Source: Catellatospora sichuanensis
GTDB taxonomy: Bacteria; Actinomycetota; Actinomycetes; Mycobacteriales; Micromonosporaceae
Direction: 5' to 3'
NCBI RefSeq assembly: GCF_007483665.1
Contig: NZ_VIQO01000013.1
Span: 124,001-188,000 of the forward strand
DNA length: 64,000 nt
Shown: positions 55,703 through 64,000 of the stretch, one piece after another
Layout of the letters: each line of letters begins with the position of its first letter
How positions within the stretch are numbered: the stretch's first letter is position 1
Program-made: the position numbers and the translations under genes
Notes under the pieces: generated by a model
Told to the model about the DNA's origin: nothing
The model's database searches: none
Seen by the model: the letters and a program-made list of their open reading frames with translations, nothing else

Positions 55703-57028
55703 TCATGACTCTGCTGCCGCCGCCGCCCTGGCCGCGCCTGGCAGGGCTGCGGCGATGTGTTCGAGGGCCTCGTCACCGATCGCGCCGGAGACGAACCACG
55801 ACTCGAAGGCGCTCGGCGGCAGGTAGACGCCCTGCGAAAGCATGCTGTGGAAGAACGCCCTGAAGGCGGCGGTGTTCTGCCGCCGGGCGTCGTCGTAGTC
55901 GTGCACCTCGGCGTCGGCGAAGAAGATCGAGAACATGCTGCCCGCGGTGGCCAGCCGGTGCGGGACACCGGCCTCGGCCAGCGCCTTCGTGGCCAGCTGG
56001 CCGATGGCCGCGGCGGTGGCGTCGAGCTTGGTGTACAGCGCGTCGTCGGCCAGCCGCAGGGTGGCCAGACCGGCGGCGCAGGCCAGCGGGTTACCGGACA
56101 GGGTGCCCGCTTGGTAGACGGGCCCGGCCGGGGCCAGCTTCGACATGACGTCGGCGCGCCCGCCGAACGCGGCGGCGGGCAGCCCGCCGCCCATGACCTT
56201 GCCGAATGTCCACAAGTCGGCGTCGACCGGGTCCAGGCCCTGCCAGCCGGAGCGCGACACCCGGAAGCCGGTCATCACCTCGTCCATGATGAGCAGCGCG
56301 CCGTGCCGGTGCGCGATCTCGGCCAGGCCCGCGTTGTAGCCGGGCAGCGGCGCGACCACGCCCATGTTGCCCGCAGCGGCCTCGGTGATGATCGCGGCGA
56401 TGTCCTCGCCGTGCGTCTCGAACGCCTGCGCCACCGCGTCGAGGTCGTTGTACTTCAGCACGATGGTCTCGGACGCGCCCGCGCCGGTCACGCCGGGCGA
56501 GTCGGGCAGCGCCAGGGTGGCGACGCCGGAGCCGGCCGCGGCCAGCAGCGCGTCGACGTGGCCGTGGTAGCAGCCGGCGAACTTGACGATCTTCGAGCGG
56601 CCGGTGAACCCGCGGGCCAGCCGGATCGCCGACATGGTCGCCTCGGTGCCCGAGTTGACCAGCCGGACCTGCTCGGCGGCGGTACGCGAGATCAGCTCCT
56701 CGGCGAGGTCGACCTCGCCCGGGGTGGGTGTGCCGAAGCTGGTGCCCCGCGCCGCGGCGGCCTGGATGGCGCCGACGACCTCGGGGTGGGCGTGGCCCAG
56801 CAGCAGCGGGCCCCACGAGCAGACGAGGTCCACGTAGCGGCGGCCGTCCGCGTCGAAGAGCCAGGGGCCCTCGCCGCGGACCATGAAGCGCGGGGTGCCG
56901 CCGACGGCGCGGAACGCCCGGACGGGCGAGTTCACACCGCCGGGCACGATCGCCGCCGCCCGGTCGAAAAGCTCCTGGGAAGCGGGTGCGTCTGCCGGAT
57001 AACCCACCGGCTCGTTGAAGTCGATCAC
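55703..57028 (-). CDS. hemL: Glutamate-1-semialdehyde 2,1-aminomutase
   Basis: PLP enzyme forming 5-aminolevulinate in the C5 haem pathway, 441 residues. The N-terminus [19 protein letters not shown] is diagnostic, as are [25 protein letters not shown] and [17 protein letters not shown], which holds the PLP lysine. GTG 57028 gives [18 protein letters not shown] sequence ends nine bases before it and no ribosome-binding site is visible, so a leaderless transcript may exist in addition to readthrough from the FAD gene. It supplies haem for the cytochrome c maturation genes that follow. Confidence 0.95.
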   Translation of the reverse strand: MIDFNEPVGYPADAPASQELFDRAAAIVPGGVNSPVRAFRAVGGTPRFMVRGEGPWLFDADGRRYVDLVCSWGPLLLGHAHPEVVGAIQAAAARGTSFGTPTPGEVDLAEELISRTAAEQVRLVNSGTEATMSAIRLARGFTGRSKIVKFAGCYHGHVDALLAAAGSGVATLALPDSPGVTGAGASETIVLKYNDLDAVAQAFETHGEDIAAIITEAAAGNMGVVAPLPGYNAGLAEIAHRHGALLIMDEVMTGFRVSRSGWQGLDPVDADLWTFGKVMGGGLPAAAFGGRADVMSKLAPAGPVYQAGTLSGNPLACAAGLATLRLADDALYTKLDATAAAIGQLATKALAEAGVPHRLATAGSMFSIFFADAEVHDYDDARRQNTAAFRAFFHSMLSQGVYLPPSAFESWFVSGAIGDEALEHIAAALPGAARAAAAAES

Positions 57029-57038
57029 AGCGTACGAA

Positions 57039-58235
57039 TTATGGCACGCGGTACGGCGCGAGCAGCTCACGCAGGTGCGGTGGGGCGGCCTGCACCACAG
57101 CGGAGCCGCTGCGCGCCAGCAGCACCTCGCGCAACGTCTCGAGCACCGACACCAGCCGCCCCGCGGGCAGGTCGCCGGGCACCGCTGCCCACGCCTGCCC
57201 GACGCCGATGCTGCCGCGCACCGGAACCGGCGAGCCGATCGCGTCGACCAGGGTGTAGCAGACCGAGTGCAGGTCGCCCTCGGGCGCGTAGAGCCGCACC
57301 GCGACCTCGTCGGGGCGGAACGGGTACTTGCCCCACCACAGGGGGGCCTGGGTGGTCAGGTAGGCGTGCCCGCCGAGGCGGCGCACCAGCAGTCGGCCGC
57401 GGTCGGCCAGACCGACCGCGGAGCCCTCCAGCAGCACCGCCATCACACCCGTGGCGTCACGGCGTCCGCCCGCCTGGGGGGTGCGGCGCACGCCGGGCAT
57501 GTCCAGCTCGATCGCGGCCGGGGCCAGGTTGGCGGCCAGCACGTCGTCGCGCAGTGTGGCGACCTGCAGCGGCTGCAGCACCGGGCAGACCACCCAGGCC
57601 GCGGCGGGCGCCAGCGGGTGGGTCCGCAGCGTCACCTCGACGATCAGGCTGGCCGGGTGCGGCCCGCCGGGATGCGTCCAGCGCAGGTCGAAGATGCTGG
57701 ACCCGAGCAGGCGGGCGCGGTCGGCCACGGTGGTCACCGTGCCGTCGGGCAGCACCACGGTCGCGTCCACCACCTGCACCGCGGGCGGCCCGTAGAGGTG
57801 GGTGAGCGGACCGAACTCGGCCGCCGCCAGCACCCCGCCGAACGTCGCGCGCGCCGAAGGCGGATCGAGCGCCAGTCGGCGGCCCGACCGGGCGAGCACG
57901 TCCTGCGCGGCCGCGACGCCCACCCCCGCGCCGACCGTGAGCTGCTCGGACGTGGGGTCGTAACGGAGCGCGGAGAGGTCGGACAGGTCGACCAGCAGGT
58001 CGATCACCGGCGGCGGGTCCAGCCAGCCGGACTTCGACCCGTTGCCGCGGGGCAGCACGGTCAGGCCCAGCTCGTGGGCACGGCGCATCAGGGCGGCGGC
58101 TTCGGCGGCGTCGCGCGGCGCGGCGACCCAGCGCACCAGCGCGCCGTCGACCGCGTCCAGCCTGCCCGCCGGGCGCACTGGACAGCCCAGACGCAACTCG
58201 TCCAGCTCGGATTCCTCACGCACCGGTGCCGTCAT
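57039..58235 (-). CDS. FAD-binding oxidoreductase, GlcE-like
   Basis: The 398-residue protein has a VAO-type FAD-binding domain: [50 protein letters not shown] and FGGVLAA match the GlcE layout, although the usual glycine-rich GGxxA segment is partly altered ([20 protein letters not shown]). The C-terminal half is weakly conserved. ATG 58235 has GAGGG immediately upstream; in-frame codons up to 58304 are less likely. The hemL start follows ten bases after its stop. A LexA-type box lies about 110 bp upstream. The substrate is unknown; a partner GlcD or GlcF gene is not seen. Confidence 0.8.
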   Translation of the reverse strand: MTAPVREESELDELRLGCPVRPAGRLDAVDGALVRWVAAPRDAAEAAALMRRAHELGLTVLPRGNGSKSGWLDPPPVIDLLVDLSDLSALRYDPTSEQLTVGAGVGVAAAQDVLARSGRRLALDPPSARATFGGVLAAAEFGPLTHLYGPPAVQVVDATVVLPDGTVTTVADRARLLGSSIFDLRWTHPGGPHPASLIVEVTLRTHPLAPAAAWVVCPVLQPLQVATLRDDVLAANLAPAAIELDMPGVRRTPQAGGRRDATGVMAVLLEGSAVGLADRGRLLVRRLGGHAYLTTQAPLWWGKYPFRPDEVAVRLYAPEGDLHSVCYTLVDAIGSPVPVRGSIGVGQAWAAVPGDLPAGRLVSVLETLREVLLARSGSAVVQAAPPHLRELLAPYRVP

Positions 58236-58341
58236 CCCTCGCTCCAACCGAATTGAAGGTGCCGCTACTGACAGTTCACCCCGCGCGGAGCGGGCTGGCG
58301 ACACGTGAGACGGAAATCTTCACGCAGCGCACAAAGCTCAT

Positions 58342-58357
58342 TCGAACACCTGTTCGA
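58342..58357. promoter_or_regulatory. LexA (SOS) box
   Basis: TCGAACACCTGTTCGA is a perfect match to the actinobacterial LexA site TCGAAC-N4-GTTCGA. It lies in the divergent region between the FAD oxidoreductase (start 58235) and the oligopeptidase (start 58429). A -10-like GATACT overlaps its right edge on the plus strand. Which gene it controls is not clear from position. Confidence 0.7.
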
Positions 58358-58428
58358 TACTAGTCAACATCGACGGTTCCGGCAATCACCGCTGCCTTCC
58401 CACCCGGCCTGCCGGTAGCGTTACCGCC

Positions 58429-60549
58429 ATGACTTCCGATCTCCCCAACGGGCCCGCCACGGCCCCCGTCGCACCGCGGATCGCGAGCACGCGCAGCCAT
58501 CACGGCGACGACGTCATCGACGAATATGCCTGGCTGGAGACGAAGGACGACCCGGCGGTCACCGCGTACCTGGAGGCCGAGAACGCCTGGACCGAACGTG
58601 CCACCGCACACCTGAGCGGGCTGCGCGAGACGCTGTTCGGCGAGATCAAGGGCCGCACCCAGGAGACCGACCTGTCGGTGCCGGTCCGCAAGGGCGCCTA
58701 CTGGTACTACGCGCGCACCGAGGCCGGCAAGCAGTACGGCATCCAGTGCCGCCGCCCGGTCGCGGCCGGCGAGACCGCGCCACCGACCCCGGCCGACGGC
58801 ACCGCGCCGGCCGACGAGGAGATCCTGCTCGACGGCAACGAACTGGCCGCCGGGCACGACTTCTTCGCGCTGGGCACGCTCGACGTGAGCCCCGACGGGC
58901 GACTGCTGGCCTTCTCCACCGACTACACCGGCGAGGAGCGCTTCGCGCTCCAGATCAAGGATCTGAGCACCGGCGCGATCCTGCCCGACCGGATCGAGGG
59001 CGTCTTCTACGGCAGCGCCTGGTCGATCGACGGTTCGCAGCTGTTCTACCTGACCGTGGACGACGCCTGGCGCCCGCACCGGGTGTGGCGGCACGCGGTC
59101 GGCTCGACCGGCGACGACACGCTGGTGCTGGAGGAGGCGGACGAGCGCTTCTGGATCGGCGTCGAGCTGACCCGCTCGCAGCGTTTCATCCAGCTCGACA
59201 TTCACAGCAAGATCACCAGCGAGGTCTGGCTGATCCCGGCCGACCAGCCCACCGCGGCCCCGACCGTGGTCACGCCGCGCGTCCAGGGCCTGGAGTACTC
59301 GGTCGAACCGCAGGGCGACCGCCTGCTGATCCTGCACAACCGCGACGCCGCCGACTTCAGCCTCGCCCAGGCCCCGGTGTCCGACCCGGCCGACTGGCAG
59401 GAGCTGATCGGCCACACCCAGGGCGTACGCCTGGAGGGCGTGGACGCCTTCGCCGACATGTACGTGGTGTCGCTGCGCCGCGAGGGCCTCACCGGCCTGC
59501 GGCTGTTCCCGACCGCGGGCGAGCCGACCTCGAAGCCGCGGGACATCACCTTCCCGGAGCCGCTCTACACGGTCGGGCTGTCGGGCAACCCCGACTACCA
59601 GACCGACCAGCTGCGCCTGACCTACACCTCGATGGTGACCCCGGACTCGGTCTTCGACTACGTGGTCGCCACCGGCGAGCTGCTGCTGCGCAAGCGCAAG
59701 CCGGTGCTGCCCGGCCCGGACGGCGAGCCGTTCGACCCGGCCCGCTACGAACAGCACCGGGTGTGGGCGACCGCCGACGACAACACCGGCGTGCCGATCT
59801 CGCTGGTCTGCAAGGTGGGCACGCCGACCGACGGCTCGGCGCCGCTGGTGCTCTACGGCTACGGCTCGTACGAGTCGAGCATGGACCCGTGGTTCTCCAT
59901 CCCCCGGCTGTCGCTGCTCGACCGGGGCGTGGTCTTCGCGGTCGCGCACGTGCGCGGCGGCGGCGAGCTGGGCCGGCACTGGTACGACGACGGCAAGCTG
60001 CTGGCCAAGCGCAACACGTTCACCGACTTCGTCGCGTGCGCCCGGCACCTGGCCAAGAGCGGCTGGACCAGCCCCGACCGCATCATCGCGCGCGGCGGCT
60101 CGGCCGGCGGCCTGCTGATGGGCGCGATCGCCAACATCGCGCCGGAGGCGTTCGCGGGCATCGTGGCGCAGGTGCCGTTCGTCGACCCGCTGTCGTCGAT
60201 CCTCGACCCGTCGCTGCCGCTGACCGTCACCGAGTGGGAGGAGTGGGGCAACCCGCTGGAGTCCCCGGAGGTGTACGCGTACATGAAGGCCTACTCGCCG
60301 TACGAGAACGTCGCCGACCTGGACTACCCGGCGATCCTCGCGGTGACCAGCCTGAACGACACGCGCGTGCGGTACAGCGAGCCGGCCAAGTGGGTCGCGG
60401 CGCTGCGGCACACCGCCCCGCGTGGCGAATACCTGCTCAAAACCGAGATGGGCGCCGGCCATGGCGGCCCCTCGGGACGCTACGACGCCTGGAAGGAAGA
60501 GGCGTTCGTCGCGGCCTGGATCCTGGACCGGGTCGGCCTGGCGAGCTGA
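58429..60549 (+). CDS. Prolyl oligopeptidase family serine peptidase (S9A)
   Basis: Cytoplasmic oligopeptidase of 706 residues resembling oligopeptidase B (PtrB) and prolyl oligopeptidase. The N-terminal part (HHGDDVIDEYAWLE onwards) and the beta-propeller region span to about residue 430. The alpha/beta-hydrolase domain has the nucleophile in ARGGSAGGLLMGAIAN, the aspartate in SLNDTRVRYSEPAKW and the histidine in GAGHGGPSGRYD. EYAW and YEN... SPY contexts are typical of the family. No signal peptide is present. No strong ribosome-binding site is visible before the ATG. Confidence 0.93.
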   Translation: MTSDLPNGPATAPVAPRIASTRSHHGDDVIDEYAWLETKDDPAVTAYLEAENAWTERATAHLSGLRETLFGEIKGRTQETDLSVPVRKGAYWYYARTEAGKQYGIQCRRPVAAGETAPPTPADGTAPADEEILLDGNELAAGHDFFALGTLDVSPDGRLLAFSTDYTGEERFALQIKDLSTGAILPDRIEGVFYGSAWSIDGSQLFYLTVDDAWRPHRVWRHAVGSTGDDTLVLEEADERFWIGVELTRSQRFIQLDIHSKITSEVWLIPADQPTAAPTVVTPRVQGLEYSVEPQGDRLLILHNRDAADFSLAQAPVSDPADWQELIGHTQGVRLEGVDAFADMYVVSLRREGLTGLRLFPTAGEPTSKPRDITFPEPLYTVGLSGNPDYQTDQLRLTYTSMVTPDSVFDYVVATGELLLRKRKPVLPGPDGEPFDPARYEQHRVWATADDNTGVPISLVCKVGTPTDGSAPLVLYGYGSYESSMDPWFSIPRLSLLDRGVVFAVAHVRGGGELGRHWYDDGKLLAKRNTFTDFVACARHLAKSGWTSPDRIIARGGSAGGLLMGAIANIAPEAFAGIVAQVPFVDPLSSILDPSLPLTVTEWEEWGNPLESPEVYAYMKAYSPYENVADLDYPAILAVTSLNDTRVRYSEPAKWVAALRHTAPRGEYLLKTEMGAGHGGPSGRYDAWKEEAFVAAWILDRVGLAS

Positions 60550-60993
60550 CCGGCGTCCGCCCGGCAGCGGCGGCGTTGCGCTCCGGCGCAGCGCCGCCGT
60601 TTCCGTTTCACACCATTTGCGATGTGATGGGCATATTAGACAGTTGTTGATTGTTCATCCGATTTCGATCGAGCGTGACGCGGCCATGTACCCTCCCGTG
60701 CACCCTGTCGCCATCGGACGGTGCAGGCTTTCCTCAGCCGTGTCGTTGCCGTCGGCCCAACCACAACGAAGGCCCATCGATCCTGGATGGACGGCAGGGG
60801 CGTGCGCATTCAGCTTGCCCTTTTGTCCTATGAAAACATGTTTACAATGAACTTTGACATACCGACCAATGTGTCTGGTTCGGCCACGGCAGCGATATAT
60901 GGGGACACTTACCCTCACGCATGCCGCAGACATCGACGGCCGTCGACTTAACCGTAACCCGGGCCATAGACGGCGGTGTTTCGCGGGGGAGAA
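60550..60993. other. Non-coding stretch with lower GC
   Basis: After a GC-rich hairpin (GGCGGCG ... CGCCGCC at about 60568-60599) the sequence becomes clearly richer in A+T, most strongly around 60820-60870. No coding frame with actinobacterial codon use was found. TTGACA occurs at 60854-60859 but no matching -10 follows. The stretch may be a decayed gene or hold a small RNA. Confidence 0.4.
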
Positions 60994-61034
60994 AAGGGGC
61001 GTCCCCCGCGACATCGTCGCGAAGGACGCCCCTT
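60994..61034 (-). terminator. Intrinsic terminator of the cellulase gene
   Basis: AAGGGGCGTCC on the minus strand pairs with GGACGCCCCTT around an inner CGCGAC/GTCGCG stem, and the minus strand continues TTTTCTCC. It lies 47 bases beyond the cellulase stop. Confidence 0.85.
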
Positions 61035-61080
61035 CGGCGAATCGCCGGAACGGCGGATCACCGGATCGATCGGTCGCCGA

Positions 61081-62937
61081 TCAGGAGAGCGGCGGGTAGG
61101 CGTTGGCCATCAGCTCGGCGAACTGGGCCGAGAACCACGCGCCCGAGATCGGGGCGTTGGCCAGGGCACCGGTCAGGTTGTTGCCGTTGAGGCCGTTACC
61201 CGTGTAGGTCGGGTCGCACATCCGGTCGAAGCCCTTGCCCTCGTTGTTCGGGATGAGCGACGACGAACCGTCGGACTCGCCCGGGGGCTTCACCCACACG
61301 TAGGCGTCGATGCCGGTCGCCGGGTTGGCCCGGGGACGCTCGCCCATGCCCGCGCCGGACTGGTTGCACCAGTTGCCGGCGTGGATGCGGCGGTCGATAC
61401 GCGACTGGTTGACGAACGTGTCGACCACGGTCGAGGTGCTCGCCGCCGTCGGCCGCGCCGAACCGCCCCAGCCGTTGCGGGACGTGTCGATCAGCATGCC
61501 GATGTTCGAGGGGAAGCCCTCGGACACCAGCCGGGTCCGGAAAGCCTGCGCGAACGACTGCTCGTCGACGTACTGGTTCCAGTCCACCCACTTGCTCTGC
61601 CGGATCGAGGTGCCGTTCACCGAGGTGCCGATGGTGAAGTACGGCTCCACCAGGGTCGAGTAGTTGGCGGTGTTCGCGATGAAGCCGTGCACCTTGTCCA
61701 CGGTGCTGCCCTCGGCGGTCGCCGCCTCCTTGAACTTCAGCGCGGACGGGCCGAAGTTGGTGTCCCAGCCGATCCAGCCGTGGTGCGCGGCGTCGATGTA
61801 GTTGTAGACGTTCGAGATCGCGCCCAGCTTGTTCAGCGCGTACCCGATGCCCTTGACGTAGCCGCCGTTGTTGTTCATGGTCTGGCACTTGGCGATGTTC
61901 AGGTTCGTCACCAGGTTCGGCAGCGAGTCGATCTCGATGATCGCCACGATGCGCAGCGCCGCGTACTTCGACTGACCCATGATCGCCGCGATCGGGTCGA
62001 TGTACTCCGACTTGTACCGCGGCAGCTCGTCCACGCCCAGCTCGCCGTTGCTGGCGAGGGCGGCGCAGTCACGGCCGGGCAGGTTGTAGATCACGAACTG
62101 GACGGTCAGCGGGCCGCTGCCGGCGTTGTACTGCGCCAGTGCCGCGTCCAGGTGGTCGGCCAGGCCCATCGAGCCGTTCGAGCTGCTGCCCGACGTGCCC
62201 GCGATCGCCGCGATCCGGTCCAGCCACACGGCGGTCGACGTGTTCGACACCCGGCTGCCGCCGGACACCGACTCCGCCTTCGCCTTCCACTCCGGGTTCA
62301 CGTAGCCGCGAGCCCCCGAGTACGGGTTGTCGACCTTCACACCGGGCACGGTCGGGCTGGAGCTCGGGCTCGCCGGCGCACTCGGCGACGCGCTCGGGCT
62401 GGCCGGCGCACTCGGGCTGGCGCTCGGGCTGGCCGGGGTGCTCGGCGACGCGCTCGGGCTGGCCGGGGTGCTGGGGCTCGCGGTCGGGGTGACCCCGCCG
62501 ACGGTGCACGCGACGTTGTTCAGGGTGAACGCGGTCGGCTTCGGGTTGCTGCCGGTCCACCGGCCGTTGAAGCCGAGGCTGGTCGACGCGCCGGTGCCGA
62601 GGGCGCCGTTCCAGGGCAGGTTGGTCGCGGTGACGTTGGCGCCCGAAGCGGTCCAGTTCGCCGACCAGCCCTGGGTGAACGTCTGCCCGCCCGGGAAGGC
62701 GAACTTCAGGGTCCAACTGGTGATCGCGTCACCGGTGTTCTTGACGACCACGGTGCCGGTGAAGCCGCCGGTGCCGGCGCCCTCGGTCCAGTCGTTCGTG
62801 GTGTACGTGATGTCGCAGCCGGGAGCGGCGTGCGCCATGGTCGCGGGAATCGTGATGAGGCCGGCGACCACGAGGGTGCTCGCGCCGGTCAGCGCAACGA
62901 GCTTGCGCCGTCCGGACAGCCGGATCGGGAATTTCAT
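61081..62937 (-). CDS. Secreted glycoside hydrolase family 6 cellulase with CBM2
   Basis: Extracellular cellulase of 618 residues. The signal peptide ends near ATMAHA (about residue 37). A family 2 cellulose-binding module follows (CDITYTTNDWTEGAGTGGFTG to VACTV, residues 40-147) with surface tryptophans. A Ser/Pro/Ala-rich linker (residues 150-200) with repeated PASPSASPS units leads to the GH6 domain from about residue 203. Catalytic features are NLPGRDCAALASNGE (acid), DTSRNGWG and WVKPPGESDG. AAGGAG stands six bases before the ATG. A CebR-type operator lies 360 bases upstream. Confidence 0.95.
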   Translation of the reverse strand: MKFPIRLSGRRKLVALTGASTLVVAGLITIPATMAHAAPGCDITYTTNDWTEGAGTGGFTGTVVVKNTGDAITSWTLKFAFPGGQTFTQGWSANWTASGANVTATNLPWNGALGTGASTSLGFNGRWTGSNPKPTAFTLNNVACTVGGVTPTASPSTPASPSASPSTPASPSASPSAPASPSASPSAPASPSSSPTVPGVKVDNPYSGARGYVNPEWKAKAESVSGGSRVSNTSTAVWLDRIAAIAGTSGSSSNGSMGLADHLDAALAQYNAGSGPLTVQFVIYNLPGRDCAALASNGELGVDELPRYKSEYIDPIAAIMGQSKYAALRIVAIIEIDSLPNLVTNLNIAKCQTMNNNGGYVKGIGYALNKLGAISNVYNYIDAAHHGWIGWDTNFGPSALKFKEAATAEGSTVDKVHGFIANTANYSTLVEPYFTIGTSVNGTSIRQSKWVDWNQYVDEQSFAQAFRTRLVSEGFPSNIGMLIDTSRNGWGGSARPTAASTSTVVDTFVNQSRIDRRIHAGNWCNQSGAGMGERPRANPATGIDAYVWVKPPGESDGSSSLIPNNEGKGFDRMCDPTYTGNGLNGNNLTGALANAPISGAWFSAQFAELMANAYPPLS

Positions 62938-63298
62938 ACCATCTCCTTGGGCGGTGACCGTGCCCGGTCAGGGCACGGTGTCGACCCGCGGCCACGGCCG
63001 GAGGGGATGGCCGCGCAGAGGGTCGCAGGTGGTACGTACGCCCGGCCCGGCGGGCGCGACATGATCGACCGGATCGCTCCGGTGGTACCTCCGCCGTCCC
63101 GGTGACCCGGGTGCCCTCGGCGGCAAGATCGCGTGGGCACGCTCCCATATGCGAACGGGCCCCATGTTTGCACAGTCGTAACGTGCACACAACACCCGAT
63201 GTCGATTTGCCTGGCAAACGGCGGTCACGCTCGGTGTTCCCGCGATATCAACGGGCGCAGGGCTTTCCAGAACCGTCGCCGACGTCTACGATCCTGAT

Positions 63299-63312
63299 TG
63301 GAAGCGCTCCCA
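63299..63312. promoter_or_regulatory. CebR/CelR-type operator
   Basis: TGGAAGCGCTCCCA differs by one base from the LacI-family cellulose regulator site TGGGAGCGCTCCCA. It lies upstream of the cellulase gene. The remaining 62938-63435 gap shows no supportable gene. Confidence 0.65.
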
Positions 63313-63435
63313 ACATCAGCCCGGCTGAGCATCCGGCGAACCCTGTCGGGACCGCACCGGAGCCACGGCGTGCCGACCGCCGCGGGCCCGGCGCCGGGAC
63401 ATTTCTCCGGCGCGGACCAGCAGCCCGGTCGACCC

Positions 63436-64000
63436 CTACCTGCGCGACGCCGCCGGCCGGCGGAGCATCGCGCCGATCAGCTGGCTGTACTGTCCTGCGA
63501 TCAAGGGCCACGTCGTGGCCAGGCCCGTCGCCGCGTTGTGCGCCACCATCGCGTCGCGCAGCTCCGGCTCGGTCAGGATGCGGCTCACCGCCTCCGCCAT
63601 CGCCGACGGATCGGCATGCGGCACCACCCGGCCCGCGCGCCCGTCGCCCAGCATCTCCAGCGCGTGCGGGAAGGCCGTGGCGACTACCGGTCGCCGCGCC
63701 GCGATGCTCTCGGCGAGCACCGCCGACGCGGCACGGTCTTCGTGGTCGCGCGGCAGCAGGATCACGTCCGCGGACTCGACCAACGCGCGCAGCGGCTCAC
63801 CCGCGAGGTGGCCGATCGCGAACTCGACCCGGTCGGCCACACCGAGTTTCGAGGCCAGCCGGGTCAGCGACAGCCGGTACGCGGCGCCGTCGGCCGGGCT
63901 CAGCGCCGGGTCCAGCGGGCCGGCCACGACATATCGGGGGCGCACCTCGTTCATCAGCGCCAGCGCCGCCATACCGAGCTCGATCCCGGTCTTCGGACCG
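63436..64000 (-). CDS. Glycosyltransferase, C-terminal part (partial)
   Basis: The frame enters from the right edge, so the N-terminal domain is missing. The visible 188 residues match the donor-binding domain of a GT4-type (group 1) glycosyltransferase: VRPRYVVAGPLDPALSP, LGVADRVEFAIGHLAGEPL, ADVILLPRDHEDRAASAVLAESIAARRPVVATAFPHALEML and RAGRVVPHADPSAMAEAV. The sugar donor and acceptor cannot be inferred. It is on the same strand as the cellulase but about 500 nt upstream, so separate transcription is likely. Confidence 0.8.
   Translation of the reverse strand, partial: GPKTGIELGMAALALMNEVRPRYVVAGPLDPALSPADGAAYRLSLTRLASKLGVADRVEFAIGHLAGEPLRALVESADVILLPRDHEDRAASAVLAESIAARRPVVATAFPHALEMLGDGRAGRVVPHADPSAMAEAVSRILTEPELRDAMVAHNAATGLATTWPLIAGQYSQLIGAMLRRPAASRR

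Noticed and set aside
60655-61014. 119-codon minus-strand frame in the A+T-richer island
   Set aside because: No ribosome-binding site, no recognisable sequence, and codon use unlike the neighbouring genes.
62350-62500. DNA tandem repeat as a separate element in the cellulase gene
   Set aside because: It is the ordinary Pro/Ser/Ala linker between CBM2 and GH6 and needs no other explanation.

Overview
This window is high-GC actinobacterial chromosome, with frequent GTG starts, stop/start overlaps inside operons and many G+C-rich intergenic hairpins. The gene content is a complete 14-subunit complex I, futalosine-route menaquinone genes, system II cytochrome c maturation, a BldC-type regulator and a CBM2-GH6 cellulase. 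That content together with the repeat style suggests a mycelial actinomycete, most likely a Micromonosporaceae member. The family assignment is an inference. No rRNA, tRNA, CRISPR array, insertion sequence or prophage was recognised.

Region by region. 1-19107 (minus) is a respiratory block: menG, a small proline-rich frame, a geranylgeranyl-reductase-family (MenJ-like) gene, nuoA to nuoN, and a polyprenyl diphosphate synthase cut by the left edge. Its leader carries a Rex-like site and an iron-box-like site. 19162-21349 holds a wall/membrane-anchored secreted protein and mqnC. 21411-25150 (minus) is paaABCDE, the phenylacetyl-CoA epoxidase operon, with a 23-codon coupled frame between paaA and paaB. 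25387-27413 (plus) is a tandem pair of exported SxxK serine hydrolases. 27445-32601 holds mqnA, an ArsR-type regulator, a HelD/HelR-like helicase and a Tat-lipoprotein with a PLP aminotransferase fold. 32594-35552 (minus) is a cobalamin riboswitch followed by btuF, btuC and btuD. 35591-37554 (minus) is mqnE with two small membrane proteins. 37704-41228 (plus) has an NlpC/P60 hydrolase and a DEAD-box RNA helicase with a structured leader. 41446-43517 has a cysteine-synthase-family enzyme, an Lrp regulator and bldC. 43722-49817 has an unrecognised 438-aa protein, an SRPBCC protein, ubiX, a UbiA-type prenyltransferase, ubiD and a lipoprotein. 50186-57028 has an acetyltransferase and the ccsB-resB-ccdA-resA-phosphatase-hemL gene set. 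57039-64000 has an FAD oxidoreductase and an S9 peptidase flanking a LexA box, then the cellulase with a CebR-type operator upstream, then a partial glycosyltransferase.

How it fits together. Much of the window serves one electron-transport chain. Futalosine enzymes (mqnA, mqnC, mqnE, ubiX/ubiD, the UbiA-like gene) make the naphthoquinone core. The polyprenyl synthase makes the side chain, MenG methylates and the MenJ-like enzyme saturates. Complex I feeds electrons into the menaquinone pool. HemL makes a haem precursor, and the CcsB/ResB/CcdA/ResA set attaches haem to cytochrome c. mqnB and mqnD are not in the window.

The least explained material is a set of long intergenic inverted repeats, some sharing sequence with each other, lying mostly at gene ends; the mini-frame in the paa operon; the exported PLP enzyme; the 438-aa protein at 43722; and several regulatory sites (Rex, iron, LexA, CebR, Lrp) recognised by eye only.
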